From Sporocytophaga myxococcoides DSM 11118 (GTDB taxonomy: Bacteria > Bacteroidota > Bacteroidia > Cytophagales > Cytophagaceae), in the NCBI RefSeq assembly GCF_000426725.1, contig NZ_KE384561.1, forward strand, positions 475,092-539,091: a DNA stretch of 64,000 nucleotides, written 5' to 3'. Below the pieces are notes generated by a model. It searched no databases and was not told the origin of the DNA. It saw only the letters and a list, made by a program, of their open reading frames with translations. This document shows, piece after piece, positions 43,540-53,653 of the stretch. Positions within the stretch are counted from its first letter, which is position 1. The number at the start of each line of letters is the position of its first letter. The translations under genes and the position numbers were made by a program.

Positions 43540-46167
43540 CTATTCCTCTATCACAAGTTGATTTACTCTATTAAAATTATCCCCTACCAGCTTTAACTGA
43601 TATACTCCTGCTTTTAATTCTGAAAGATCAAATTCATTTATAGAATTACCTTTAAGACTTGAAAACCTTGCAACCTCAATACCTAACACATTATAAACAA
43701 CCAGTTCATTTGCGAGGTCTGCATTCTTAAGTTCTACAGTGAATGCACCTTTAGTCGGATTAGGATAAACATGAAAATCTGTAATACTATTATTTTCAAC
43801 AATACCTGTAGTAATTCCTGCAGTGCCGATTTTTGAAGAAACCGGAGTACCATTGATATATGCATTAAAACCACCAAAGAGATTTTCATTTAACTTCTGA
43901 CCATCATTAATTTTTAGACTTACTGAAAAAACTTTGCTATCTACAATATATCCGTCAGAAACATATGACCCCACTAAAAGGCTTCGCCCATAAACGTTTT
44001 TATCAAAAATCAAATCGGGAGTATCAGATGTTACTTTCAAAATAGATACAGTACTATCAACATCAATCGAAAAATCTACTGATGAAATATCATCATCTGC
44101 TGAAACATAAACAGGTACTGAAAAGGCACCTCCACCTGTATAAGTGGCTTCTGCAAGATTAAATAAAACTTCTGTTTCATTCTGAAATGCCCTTCTTTGC
44201 GCTTTATTTGCAACAGCCCAGCTTCCATCCACATCTCCCAGCAATATTCCTCTATATTTGTCCTTTGTCGTGGGACATACATTCAGAGGTTGAATACAAT
44301 TTGGTATTGAAGGTACATTTTTAATACTATAATTTGAATATTTCACAACTGAACTATCATCAATAAAAAGCCAGTCTTTTGACAGTTCTCTATTCTCATT
44401 TGGTACATACCCATTATAATTCCATAGTTGTGGAAACTCTCCTATTTTTAACAAATAACGTCTTGTCATTAACGTTAAATCACCAGCTGTAACTCTTCCA
44501 TCAAGATTCACATCTGCAGCAACGAGCTGATAAAAATTTGGTAAAGTTTTTCCAACAATAAAATTAGAAGCAAGGACAACATCATTTCCATTAATAACAG
44601 ACATAATAGAAGGAAGCCCTATGCTATCTTCATATGAACCTCTGATATCTCGCTCAAATACAATTTCGCCATTGGTAAACGGAATTGTGAACACGCCGCT
44701 TGTATCTGGTTTCACAGGAGCGACATTGGTGCTTCTACAATTAAAACCAGGATAAATTCTGGTAACATTATAATAAGAGCCAGCAACTGTTGAGGTCCCC
44801 ATAGGAACATAGGTACCCGCATAATACAACTTACTTGTAAACTGATTTGTAGAAACATACAAACTTCCTTCATGGACAGGATATTCAACATACCCTCCGT
44901 TATTCATATTACTTTCTGTAATACCACATGAAGTAAGAGGGCTTGCTTGTGGTTGTATGTTTGATTTCAGACTAAAATCAAATGTGATGATATCTCCAAT
45001 GCCTTTAAAGCTTGTGGTTGCAGGAGCACTTGAAGTATAATAAATGGTAGCTTTAATTTCACCCGGGGTTGATATATTGAGATTTGCAACTGCCCACGAA
45101 GCCTTTCCAGCATTTACTACTTTACCAATTGTGTAGGTAGACTTTGCCGTCATGATAGCAGGATCATATTTCAGGCAAACATCTAAACCAATTACACCAG
45201 GAGTCGGATTAATGTAATTTTGAACCTTCACAGAGAAATTTCCGGAACAGCCAACAGTAGGACTTGAAATACCATATGCAAATGGTTTAAACTTTTGTAT
45301 TCTATTATTGCCCGCTTCCACAACATAAACAAAGCCTTTGCCATCCACAGCTACCCCTTTGGGTGCATCTAAAAACCCATCGCCATTACCTGTACCGCCA
45401 ATGAAGCCGAGGTAATTCCCATTTGAATCATATTTAAAAACAAAATTATACTGAGACTCTCCCATATAAATATTTCCGTCCTTATCAACGAATACACTCG
45501 CAGGAGTGAACCATAAAGCAATTGTTTTAATATAAACACCATCTGAAGTATATATCTGAATTCGATTCCCATCAGCTACATATACATTCCCTTGCAAGTC
45601 TACATCCAATGCTAGTGGACCAAAATTCAACTGTTCATTTTCAGGACCAGACGCTCCCCATTCTGTGATATATTCACCCTCTGTAGTGAATTTCTGAACA
45701 CGGTTATTTTCATAATCCGGTACATACACATTATCAAACTTATCTATTGCCAGATCTCCGATATTTTTAAACTGTCCTTTACCAGTACCCTCACTACCCC
45801 ACATCGAAGCAAATCCTCCGGAAGGAATAAACTTCTGTATTCTATGATTAAAATTATCTGAAATATAAATTTCCCCTTTACTGTTCACAGCAATACCAGT
45901 AGGGCCATTCAACATTCCCGGGCCTTCGCCACCCCGTCCAAATTGAGACAAGAATTCGCCTTCAGGTGTAAATTTTTGAACTCTGAAGTTATTTACATCT
46001 AAAACCACAATATTCCCATCCCTATCTACCAGCAATTCCCTTGGCTGTCTAAACTGCCCAGCTTCAGAGCCGGTAACTCCCCATTTGGATACATACTGAA
46101 ATGGCTGTTGCGCCCATGTCGTAATACAATAAAACAATAGCACAATCTGTAAAAATAGTTTTTTCAT
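43540..46167 (-). CDS. T9SS protein with six-bladed NHL propeller, cohesin-like and dockerin-like parts
   Basis: An 875-residue protein read from the ATG at 46167 (signal peptide MKKLFLQIVLLFYCITTWAQ). Residues about 20-295 are six NHL repeats, each with a pattern like PTGIAVNSKGEIYISDNFNHRIQKF, forming a closed propeller. From about 300 to 430 a cohesin-like beta-sandwich follows (IGLDVCLKYDPAIM, GDIITFDFSL). At about 545-575 AADVNLDGRVTAGDLTLMTRRYL is a type I dockerin calcium loop; a second half-site is GILLGDVDGSW. A second cohesin-like domain precedes the type A T9SS domain (VYPNPTKGAFTVEL to QLVIEE). Such dockerin-like pairs are common in Bacteroidota T9SS proteins and do not by themselves mean a cellulosome. 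Ligand unknown. Confidence 0.8.
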   Translation of the reverse strand: MKKLFLQIVLLFYCITTWAQQPFQYVSKWGVTGSEAGQFRQPRELLVDRDGNIVVLDVNNFRVQKFTPEGEFLSQFGRGGEGPGMLNGPTGIAVNSKGEIYISDNFNHRIQKFIPSGGFASMWGSEGTGKGQFKNIGDLAIDKFDNVYVPDYENNRVQKFTTEGEYITEWGASGPENEQLNFGPLALDVDLQGNVYVADGNRIQIYTSDGVYIKTIALWFTPASVFVDKDGNIYMGESQYNFVFKYDSNGNYLGFIGGTGNGDGFLDAPKGVAVDGKGFVYVVEAGNNRIQKFKPFAYGISSPTVGCSGNFSVKVQNYINPTPGVIGLDVCLKYDPAIMTAKSTYTIGKVVNAGKASWAVANLNISTPGEIKATIYYTSSAPATTSFKGIGDIITFDFSLKSNIQPQASPLTSCGITESNMNNGGYVEYPVHEGSLYVSTNQFTSKLYYAGTYVPMGTSTVAGSYYNVTRIYPGFNCRSTNVAPVKPDTSGVFTIPFTNGEIVFERDIRGSYEDSIGLPSIMSVINGNDVVLASNFIVGKTLPNFYQLVAADVNLDGRVTAGDLTLMTRRYLLKIGEFPQLWNYNGYVPNENRELSKDWLFIDDSSVVKYSNYSIKNVPSIPNCIQPLNVCPTTKDKYRGILLGDVDGSWAVANKAQRRAFQNETEVLFNLAEATYTGGGAFSVPVYVSADDDISSVDFSIDVDSTVSILKVTSDTPDLIFDKNVYGRSLLVGSYVSDGYIVDSKVFSVSLKINDGQKLNENLFGGFNAYINGTPVSSKIGTAGITTGIVENNSITDFHVYPNPTKGAFTVELKNADLANELVVYNVLGIEVARFSSLKGNSINEFDLSELKAGVYQLKLVGDNFNRVNQLVIEE

Positions 46168-46617
46168 ATAATTTGTTTTAAGTGTGTCTAGCGTATGTAA
46201 ATTCAAATTTGTCACAATTTAAATTCGCTGACAATACAGGAAAAGGGTATATTTTTAATCTGAGAATATGCCAGTTTTATGGTAAGAATTGAAACACTGG
46301 CCTGAAGTATATATAAAATTTGAATTTACATCTGTAAAAAATATGATTGGGTATAAAGCGAAATAGAAAATAAGATATTAATAAAGTCCTCGCTTACAAA
46401 AATGATTTTCGAAATAGCACTTACATTGCTATTTTCTATAATCTTAAAAATTCGCTAACTTTTCAATAGTTCAATTAAACTGATTCTTTAAGACAAACCT
46501 TACTTAGCTACTCCCCAGTCCGAATAACGATTCAATATCCATCTTCTGCTGTTTGTAAAATTTACCTCCCTCACAACCACTTAAACATAATTACTTAATG
46601 CAGGTAAATAGCTTATT
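46168..46617. other. Gene-free divergent promoter region
   Basis: It separates two divergent genes (NHL protein leftward, CapA rightward) and should hold both promoters. AT-rich, without a clear TAnnTTTG pair, RNA structure or repeat that I can defend. Confidence 0.4.
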
Positions 46618-47568
46618 ATGGAAAATACTTGCACCATCAGGTTCATGGGCGATGTAATGATTGGAAGAAATGTTAATCTTAAGATTTCTGAATCAGGATA
46701 TGAATATCCATGGGGAGATGTTTTACCTCTGCTCAGACAGGAGGGAGTAAATATTATAAACCTTGAAGCAGCTATTACCACATCTAAACGGCCTGTCAAT
46801 AAAGTATTCAACTTCAAAGCCGACCCTGACAAAATTAATACCCTTAAAGTTGCCAATATCCATGTTGCTAATATTGCCAATAATCATATTGGTGATTATG
46901 GAATAGACGGATTGGAAGAAACCATTCGGATCCTTGATCATCATTCCATTGGTCACGCAGGTGCTGGAATAAATATAGCTCAAGCCAAAAAGCCCATAAT
47001 TATTAAAGAAAACAACATTAAGATAGGAATCATAGGTTGTACTGACAATGAACCATCATGGAGAGCTAACCTTCATCCAGGTACATTTTTTATAACAGTT
47101 GATGATCCGGAAGAATTGGAATCTGAAGTGGTAAAATTAAGAAGCGAAGTAGATGTATTGATTATATCGATTCATTGGGGACCAAATATGGAGATAGAAC
47201 CCAACAAAAGACAAATTGAGTTTGCTCACAGACTTATAGATCTTGGTGTAGATATTATCCATGGACATAGCGCACACATCTTTCAGGGAATTGAGATATA
47301 CAAAGGAAAGATAATACTATACGATACAGGGGATTTTATTGATGATTACGTTGTAAATGAGCTACTAAGAAACGATAGGTCATTTTTATTTGAATGCATA
47401 ATAAAAAACAAGAAGTTAAGTGAATTTAAATTAAGACCTGTTATTATTCAAAACATGCAGGTCTGTCTTGCTATCGGTCATAACAAAGAATATGCAATTG
47501 CCAGGATGCAATATCTTTCATCGGTATTTGGGACTAGAATAACTGATGAAGGAGAAGTGGTACTATGA
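46618..47568 (+). CDS. CapA family metallophosphatase-like protein
   Basis: A 316-residue protein of the CapA (poly-gamma-glutamate capsule) family: MGDVMIGRNV with metal-binding Asp, NIINLEAAIT, ANIANNHIGDYG, ISIHWGPNMEIEP, HGHSAHIFQGIEIYKGKIILYDTGDF. These are all the expected calcineurin-like motifs. No signal peptide or membrane helix, which is usual for stand-alone CapA-like proteins outside capB/capC clusters. No capsule genes are nearby, so a role in poly-glutamate synthesis is not supported; phosphoesterase or amide hydrolase on a cell-envelope substrate is possible. Confidence 0.82.
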   Translation: MENTCTIRFMGDVMIGRNVNLKISESGYEYPWGDVLPLLRQEGVNIINLEAAITTSKRPVNKVFNFKADPDKINTLKVANIHVANIANNHIGDYGIDGLEETIRILDHHSIGHAGAGINIAQAKKPIIIKENNIKIGIIGCTDNEPSWRANLHPGTFFITVDDPEELESEVVKLRSEVDVLIISIHWGPNMEIEPNKRQIEFAHRLIDLGVDIIHGHSAHIFQGIEIYKGKIILYDTGDFIDDYVVNELLRNDRSFLFECIIKNKKLSEFKLRPVIIQNMQVCLAIGHNKEYAIARMQYLSSVFGTRITDEGEVVL

Positions 47569-47737
47569 TTTTTCCTATTTATAAATCTTAGAAGAAGGTT
47601 GGATTTATTTTACCAATAAAACCTAATTCTCTATTCTGGAGTGACGTCAAATATTCATAAAAATTGTTTAAATTCACGCTAAGTAAAACAAGTGAAGATG
47701 TACACTCAAATTCTTTAATTATTTAAACTTATTTTTT

Positions 47738-48523
47738 ATGAAAACTACCATTTACTTTCTTTTATTTATTCTTCTCATTAATAAAAGTTTTTCACAAGAT
47801 TATATACCAACTATAAAGACAGGTCGGATATGGGAAGTATTTTATCCTCATGGTTTAGGAAACTCCTCTATTGACAAATACCAAATCAGATGCGATACGA
47901 CTATCAATAACACAACTTATAAGAAGGTTTCTTATTTAAACAATGTTTATATCGGGGCTGTCAGAGAAGATATTGATAATAAAAAGGTTTATTTTTTTCG
48001 TAAAGATGCAACTCAGGAAAGACTTGTAGCTGATTATTCTCTTGCTGTGGGTGAATTATTTTACGATGGTCTAATAGCCAAAGATCTTGATTCAATTAAA
48101 GTTCAGTATATACATGGAGCAAATCGAAGGGTATTCTACTTTGATCCATTAACCATACTTATTGAAGGAGAAGGATCTAACTTTTCCGGAATAATAAATA
48201 ATCGTAATTACGTATCTATCAATAACCTAACTGACAATGTGTATACTTGTGATATTTCATCTACCAAATCTGAAGAGCCAAAGCCTTCTATAAATATTTT
48301 CCCTAATCCGACGACTTATTCTGATTTTATTTACATAAACGGACTGCCAATTAATAAGGAAGTAAATTACCAAATATATTCCTTAACAGGGCAGATGCTA
48401 AAAGAAGGCTTAACAAAAAATCTATGTATTGAAATTAAAGACATTTCTGAGCAATCAGTTATGCTAAAACTAATCGAAGGTAATTCTTCTATATACAACA
48501 AGATCTTATTAATCAACAGATAA
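47738..48523 (+). CDS. Small T9SS cargo of unknown function
   Basis: A 261-residue exported protein: signal peptide MKTTIYFLLFILLINKSFSQ, a beta-rich domain of about 150 residues (GRIWEVFYPHGLGNSSIDKYQIRCDTT is the recognisable opening in many Cytophagales paralogues of this kind) and a type A T9SS domain from about 185 (INIFPNPTTYSDFIYI, YQIYSLTGQMLKEG, NKILLINR). No catalytic motif. Likely a secreted or surface-bound protein. Confidence 0.7.
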   Translation: MKTTIYFLLFILLINKSFSQDYIPTIKTGRIWEVFYPHGLGNSSIDKYQIRCDTTINNTTYKKVSYLNNVYIGAVREDIDNKKVYFFRKDATQERLVADYSLAVGELFYDGLIAKDLDSIKVQYIHGANRRVFYFDPLTILIEGEGSNFSGIINNRNYVSINNLTDNVYTCDISSTKSEEPKPSINIFPNPTTYSDFIYINGLPINKEVNYQIYSLTGQMLKEGLTKNLCIEIKDISEQSVMLKLIEGNSSIYNKILLINR

Positions 48524-48535
48524 TTTTCAATCATT

Positions 48536-48563
48536 GGCCTGTCTATAACACCTATGACAGGCC
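48536..48563 (+). terminator. Terminator of the small T9SS cargo gene
   Basis: GGCCTGTC (48536-48543) and GACAGGCC (48556-48563) form an 8-bp GC-rich stem 12 bases past the stop; the U tract is poor. The following bases to 48837 contain no gene that I can see. Confidence 0.6.
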
Positions 48564-48837
48564 TCTATAATACCTCTGAGATTTCTGCCTTAAGTCCCAC
48601 ATCCAGACTTACACTTACAAAGTCAAAGTTTTTTGTCAAAAAATATTTTCAACCTCACTACTAATAAACTCGTCGGGATAATTAAATACAATCTAGCATT
48701 GAATCTATCATAGTCTTTGTGAAATTATATCTTTCATTTTTCCATGATGTGTCTTACAACAGTCTACTGTAAAGAAATGACACTACTACAAAAGTGTAAT
48801 ATATGATTTAGTTATAAAAAAAAACATAAGCAACTAA

Positions 48838-49533
48838 TTAAAATCTATAGCCTATTTTGTAATGCAATGGAAGATACAACCTATAATACTTACCTTTTCT
48901 ATGTATGTGATTAGGTGTTTCGTTCAATCTATCCTCTGGGTTATCTCGATTAGTTTGCGTAATATTATTATGTCTCAAACCTACTCCTGAATTAAATTCC
49001 ATTATCATTCTGCCGAACATAAATTGCATACCAAATTTTAGACCAACACCTACCACTTCTTTGTGTACAGTAAAATAGTCTGTATAAGTAAGCTCGGAAG
49101 GCCCGGGAGAAGCCGATCCATTTACTTCATTTCTTTCATTCTTATAAAAAGCTTCCACAGAACAGAAAAGGTTATGCCTGCCACTTATGGTTTCGGCTAA
49201 AATATATTTTGTTTCCCCCATAATTTTATAGCCACTAAATCTATAATAATCTTTATTGGGTAATAGTCCTACAAAACCAAATATGCTATGAGGCAAGATA
49301 ATACCTCCACTTATTTGAATGACAACATTTTCCCGTACTTTTCTATCATATCCAATTTGTAATGATGGATCAAGTATATTAAGCACCCCAACCGGATAAA
49401 GACTGATAACATTTAATTTATCTTTATGGAATCTATTCCTTTCAAACATCCTTAATCTTTTCTGACAAACGCCATCAATTACAGTGAATAACCCAAGGAC
49501 TAAGAATACAACTCTTATTAATACTTTTTTCAT
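48838..49533 (-). CDS. Outer-membrane beta-barrel protein, unknown
   Basis: A 231-residue protein read from the ATG at 49533 (signal peptide MKKVLIRVVFLVLGLFTVIDGVCQ). The mature part alternates hydrophobic and polar residues (LNVISLYPVGVLNILDPSLQIGYDRKV, VVGVGLKFGMQFMFGRMIMEFNSGVGL) and ends in Arg-Phe (LHYKIGYRF), as outer-membrane barrels do. It resembles small DUF3575-like barrels, with about eight strands. Preceded by a gene-free stretch; no partner. Confidence 0.65.
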   Translation of the reverse strand: MKKVLIRVVFLVLGLFTVIDGVCQKRLRMFERNRFHKDKLNVISLYPVGVLNILDPSLQIGYDRKVRENVVIQISGGIILPHSIFGFVGLLPNKDYYRFSGYKIMGETKYILAETISGRHNLFCSVEAFYKNERNEVNGSASPGPSELTYTDYFTVHKEVVGVGLKFGMQFMFGRMIMEFNSGVGLRHNNITQTNRDNPEDRLNETPNHIHRKGKYYRLYLPLHYKIGYRF

Positions 49534-49772
49534 ATCAAAAAATTTAATTAACATAAAACAATTTTTAATTTAACTCAGCTGACAAGACAATGCTTGTAAA
49601 AAAAAATGGTAGCACTGTTGGATTCTGTATTCAAATTAATAGGACTAAAATAATCATTCTAGGATTAATAAACAATGTTGGTAAAAATGAAGGATATCCC
49701 TTTTAATTGAAGAATATTTAATATCCAATCTTTCTATTGCGGACTTTGGGAGACGAAAAAAAGGACATCAAA

Positions 49773-50252
49773 CTAATAACCCTGATGAGAATATCCATCA
49801 ATATATTCAAGTATTGAATCTATCTCTGCTTTTGTGAAATTAAACTCTTTCATTTCTGTTTTAGCATATTTATTGTATAGCTCTACAGCATAAGGATCTC
49901 CGGACTTAATAACCGCATTTGACTTATTAATAAACTTATAAAGCCATTTCTTAGGTCTTCTTTTTCCAACATCTTTTAAAGCTGGTCCTACAACAACATC
50001 GTGAATACTATGACAAGCTCTACAATTATTAGTAAATAACTGCTCTCCTGTTTTATTAAATTCTACACCACTGCTTATCTGTCTTAAATAATTTCCACAG
50101 ACAGGTTGCTCTTCAACAACACCGCAATTAAACTGTTTTGACTGCCTCTTTTCTTTTACAATATAAAAACAGAACAATGTTACAATAATCGCAAAAGCTG
50201 ATACTGCAACTGTCATCTTAAAAAGTGAAATAAACTGATACCCCTTCTCCAT
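49773..50252 (-). CDS. Membrane-anchored monoheme cytochrome c
   Basis: A 159-residue protein with an N-terminal membrane anchor (about 12-31), a linker and a class I cytochrome c domain. The heme site is CRACH (77-81) and the likely distal ligand is M134 (KTEMKEF); GPALKDVGKR is the conserved 'GPxL' loop. It faces the periplasm and carries electrons, probably to an oxidase. No oxidase or partner gene adjoins it. Confidence 0.85.
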   Translation of the reverse strand: MEKGYQFISLFKMTVAVSAFAIIVTLFCFYIVKEKRQSKQFNCGVVEEQPVCGNYLRQISSGVEFNKTGEQLFTNNCRACHSIHDVVVGPALKDVGKRRPKKWLYKFINKSNAVIKSGDPYAVELYNKYAKTEMKEFNFTKAEIDSILEYIDGYSHQGY

Positions 50253-50287
50253 TTATTGATTATAATCTCTTGTTACAATATTAAGTA

Positions 50288-50324
50288 AAAATGGGAATAA
50301 CGATTGTATCGCTATTCCCATTTT
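50288..50324 (-). terminator. Terminator of the DUF1566-type lipoprotein gene
   Basis: AAAATGGGAATA (50288-50299) and TATTCCCATTTT (50313-50324) pair over 12 bp, extended by an inner CGAT/ATCG stem. With A and T runs on both sides it is a strong terminator between two leftward genes. Confidence 0.82.
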
Positions 50325-50413
50325 TTATGTATCAAATCTTGTCACAAGCAAGTATTGATAGAGGCTTTGACCTTTACAATTTTAAAAGTTAAATTTGTTA
50401 CTTCTTATGATTT

Positions 50414-52309
50414 TTAAAATGCTCTTGCAGCTCGAACGCAATATGCAGTTCCTTTAGCATAATTTCTGGAAATACCATTTACAAAAAATCTTCCCCACGC
50501 GTCCGTCGATTCAAGCCCAGGATATTCAGTAGAGCTCCAGTATACTCCTACAAGATTATTAGGATCCGCAGTGAAATTGCCCAATCCTTTAAGATGTAAA
50601 TTTTCATACATCAAATCCAGCTCAGATTTGGATGGCAGAAACCAGTCATCATAACCATTAAGCACAAGATTCGAACAAATGTAAGCCGCACCAATAGGCT
50701 GAGAACAAGCCTTCACAATATCTGCCGTATTCCACTTTCCAAATCCTACTGCCGGATTATCGGCTCCAACGATAGCAGTATTATGACAGCCCCAACTTCC
50801 CGGATCTTCCCAACCCTTTCCTACTACCTGATCATTAGGAGCTGCTACTAATCCATGATGTTTGGTTTCATCAAGATAAAAGATAATACCTCCTGCATAT
50901 GACTGGCCTATTTCCAAAGGAGGTTGCTTAATTGTAACCGAGAGATCTTCAGAATAGGAGAAGTCTCCATTGTTATAGACTAACTTGCAATTAATGTTTA
51001 TGTCATCAGAAGAAGTTCCTGAATACTTAAAGGTAACTTTGGCTTTATTGTTACTCACTCCTGTCAATGTTCCCTGTACTAAGGAATTACTTATCCCCTG
51101 GAGTGATATATATCCGGATGACTCCAGCGGCCTCAGTCCCAATCTTGGTGAATTAGGAATAAGCAGATAAGATACTGTCTTAGTGGTATAAAGAAAACCA
51201 ATCACAGCATTCACTCCTTCAATGGTTTCATTAATTTTATTTATATAACCGGTTAACTTATTAAAGCCTCCAAAAAAAGATTGAATAACAGAATTGCTGT
51301 TTGAAGCATCTGCATTAGTTAAGGAAGCCTTCCTTATATTAATCCCGATAGAGGTAGGTTCTTCATTATTCACTGTTAGCATCTGAGCAGTAACTTGTGA
51401 CTTGCGTTGCTGACTTTCTGATGAAAGTTTATCTATGATTACCGAAACAGGCTTATATAAATCATCTCGGGATTTTTTGCCGAAATAAATGGAAGCTTTA
51501 TATGACACAAATACTCCTGCAAGACTTAACAGGGCTTTATCATATTGTTTTGCGCTATACATGATATAAGAAGCCCAAACAGATCCCCCCAATGCCAGTA
51601 CCGAAGCTTTGAATAATAAAAGGCTATTGTATTCGCTTGTAACTCGGGCATTGGAAATCAGATTTTTATTTTCAAGATTAGTTGAGTTAACTTCCAGAAA
51701 ATTTGCTAAGCTCTGCTGCTTGGAAGCATCCATTGATTTAACCTTTGTCAAAACATCGGAAATGAATTGCCTGGTTTCATTTACCTCTGTATTTTTCTCC
51801 TCTATCGTAATAAGATTTGAATCAACCTCTACCTGTAGGGCGCTATCCAATTTATTTATCTGGGCTTTAAGATAATTTTCGTATTGATCAAATCTTGCAG
51901 GCACATCACTAACTACAACCTTATTTTCTATTACTATTCTTGATTCATAAGTCGTGTTGCCAAGTACAAAGCTGATCGGATATTCTCCGGGAGCAAGATC
52001 AGCAGGAGTAATAAAGGTAAGCATATTTTCATCTGATTTTATGAATACCACTTCCTTGTCTCCGATCTTACCGGTGATTTGCTGTTGAGATATATTTGTA
52101 TTAAGAGTAACTGTGTTTATTTCGTCAATATTGACAGTTGTTTTGTCAATAGAATTCCCATTGGATTGAAGGTCTGTATGTGTGTTTGGGGGAGCTTCTT
52201 CTTTCTTCTTATTACAGGCTGTCAAAAGGAAAATAAACAGAATGGCAGCTGGGATTGTAAGAGATTGTTTTTTAATCAACTTAACAACAATTTGAAAATT
52301 TCTGAACAT
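50414..52309 (-). CDS. Lipoprotein with IPT-like domain and DUF1566/Lcl C-terminal domain
   Basis: A 631-residue lipoprotein read from the ATG at 52309 (FIFLLTAC, Cys32); an in-frame TTG lies two codons earlier. Residues about 55-125 are an IPT-like beta-sandwich (ITGKIGDKEVVFIKS, FVLGNTTYES). A long helical middle (about 130-390) includes coiled-coil and two hydrophobic stretches. The C-terminal 170 residues match the DUF1566/Lcl domain: GGIIFYLDETKHHGLVAAP, WNTADIVKAC, WFLPSKSELDLMYEN, YWSSTEY, YCVRA. Such domains are probable surface-binding modules in Bacteroidota and Fibrobacteres. Partner and ligand unknown. Confidence 0.75.
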   Translation of the reverse strand: MFRNFQIVVKLIKKQSLTIPAAILFIFLLTACNKKKEEAPPNTHTDLQSNGNSIDKTTVNIDEINTVTLNTNISQQQITGKIGDKEVVFIKSDENMLTFITPADLAPGEYPISFVLGNTTYESRIVIENKVVVSDVPARFDQYENYLKAQINKLDSALQVEVDSNLITIEEKNTEVNETRQFISDVLTKVKSMDASKQQSLANFLEVNSTNLENKNLISNARVTSEYNSLLLFKASVLALGGSVWASYIMYSAKQYDKALLSLAGVFVSYKASIYFGKKSRDDLYKPVSVIIDKLSSESQQRKSQVTAQMLTVNNEEPTSIGINIRKASLTNADASNSNSVIQSFFGGFNKLTGYINKINETIEGVNAVIGFLYTTKTVSYLLIPNSPRLGLRPLESSGYISLQGISNSLVQGTLTGVSNNKAKVTFKYSGTSSDDININCKLVYNNGDFSYSEDLSVTIKQPPLEIGQSYAGGIIFYLDETKHHGLVAAPNDQVVGKGWEDPGSWGCHNTAIVGADNPAVGFGKWNTADIVKACSQPIGAAYICSNLVLNGYDDWFLPSKSELDLMYENLHLKGLGNFTADPNNLVGVYWSSTEYPGLESTDAWGRFFVNGISRNYAKGTAYCVRAARAF

Positions 52310-52551
52310 AAACAATGTTAACTATATTGAAAATCAATGAATTCCAAGCAAAAAAGCAAAACTTTGCCTGGCCTTCTGACTCTTACGCCTCTGACGTGGC
52401 TAAGTTTCACATCGTGTATTAATCATATTACCAATCTTCCTATGGGTTCTACTTCCTATTGTAAAGATTAACTATGTACCTACATTGACAAGTATTAAGA
52501 TATGATAACAGATTGGAAATTTAGTCAAGTGATATGATATTTTTATATAAT

Positions 52552-52830
52552 TTAATTCCGACTTATTCTCAGGATTTTCTTGTAATAAATAAAAATTATA
52601 GTGCTAACAATGACCCAATAATAAAAGGAAAAAGCTATAAGATAAACTAAAAACCACAACGTCCAAAGTCCTATATAATCCGCCCAATGATCTTTCCAAT
52701 ATCTTTCTATAAATATCCAGTCATCCCAGATAACATAAATCCAAAATATGATTGTAAATAAAATTACTAAATACTTAAATATATTTCCTGCTTTTTTGAA
52801 AACTGCTTTCATATTAAGACCATAATCCAT
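52552..52830 (-). CDS. Small aromatic-rich membrane protein
   Basis: A 92-residue protein with two membrane helices (about 17-35 and 52-82), rich in Trp, Tyr and Ile (IIFWIYVIWDDWIF, FYYWVIVSTIIFIYY). The ATG at 52812 (MKAVFKKAG) is an alternative start. It follows the 204-residue hypothetical gene by 21 bases and is likely co-transcribed. No family recognised. Confidence 0.5.
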   Translation of the reverse strand: MDYGLNMKAVFKKAGNIFKYLVILFTIIFWIYVIWDDWIFIERYWKDHWADYIGLWTLWFLVYLIAFSFYYWVIVSTIIFIYYKKILRISRN

Positions 52831-52851
52831 TCTTCGTTCTACCTTTATGCT

Positions 52852-53466
52852 TTATGCAAGTTCTTCAGATATAATATCGATAGTTTTTCCTTTCTTATTT
52901 ATTGCCCAAATTTGTAAGGTATCATAACCATTTCGTTTTACAATGCTAAATTTATCTTTGCTTCCATCTACAAGTTCTATTAATCCATCTTCATCAACTT
53001 CACTTGCAAATTCATCATCATAGTCGATACCATTATATGTTGAGATAATTATTTCAAAAGTATCATTACCCTCTTCGTCAATATAGTAATTTGTTGCTGG
53101 CCTGTTTTTGATCTGGTCTTCGGTGTATGTATCACAGAACAATGCATTATATCCATGTTTACAGCCATCAAACAATAAGATTTCTTGCCCGGTCGATACC
53201 TCTACAGCAAAAACTAATGAAGGTGCAAAGTCAGTCCCAATGATTAAACTTTTGTAATTCTCATGTAACTCTCCAAAATATTTTATTTTAAAATTAGTAT
53301 GACCATTTGAGAATTTTAAGCGTCTTCGCCATTCATGTGAATGCAAGTCTTTAGGATTTTGAATATGTTCAGTCAATCCGTCAAGAAAAGTAGGACCTAA
53401 AATTCCATTATCTGTTGATGAGTCATTAGGTGATTGATCCTTTTTAAAAATATCTGAAAGTCCCAT
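52852..53466 (-). CDS. Acidic cytoplasmic protein, possibly immunity-like
   Basis: A 204-residue soluble, strongly acidic protein (many Asp/Glu, including DDEFASEVDEDG). It shows alternating strands and helices: SLIIGTDFAPSLVFAVEVSTGQEILLFDG, FEIIISTYNG, YDTLQIWAIN. The size, charge and composition are like immunity proteins of polymorphic toxin systems, but no named family is recognised and no toxin gene adjoins. Upstream partner of the small membrane protein gene. Confidence 0.5.
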   Translation of the reverse strand: MGLSDIFKKDQSPNDSSTDNGILGPTFLDGLTEHIQNPKDLHSHEWRRRLKFSNGHTNFKIKYFGELHENYKSLIIGTDFAPSLVFAVEVSTGQEILLFDGCKHGYNALFCDTYTEDQIKNRPATNYYIDEEGNDTFEIIISTYNGIDYDDEFASEVDEDGLIELVDGSKDKFSIVKRNGYDTLQIWAINKKGKTIDIISEELA

Positions 53467-53653
53467 TGTTGATTATTTAGTATCTAAAGTTATTAAATAT
53501 AACACTAGATTATCAATTGTGAATTTATAAGCGTAATTATTTAGCAATACATAATCCTATTTCACCAACATACACATAATGAACTATCTACATATCTTTT
53601 CTTTGCACTTTATAGCTTTTATAATATTTTTGTAAACCCGATATACTTTACAC

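Noticed and set aside
43540-46167. Evidence for a true cellulosome
   Set aside because: Dockerin-like and cohesin-like parts are widespread in Bacteroidota T9SS proteins, and no scaffoldin or dockerin-bearing glycoside hydrolases are in the window.
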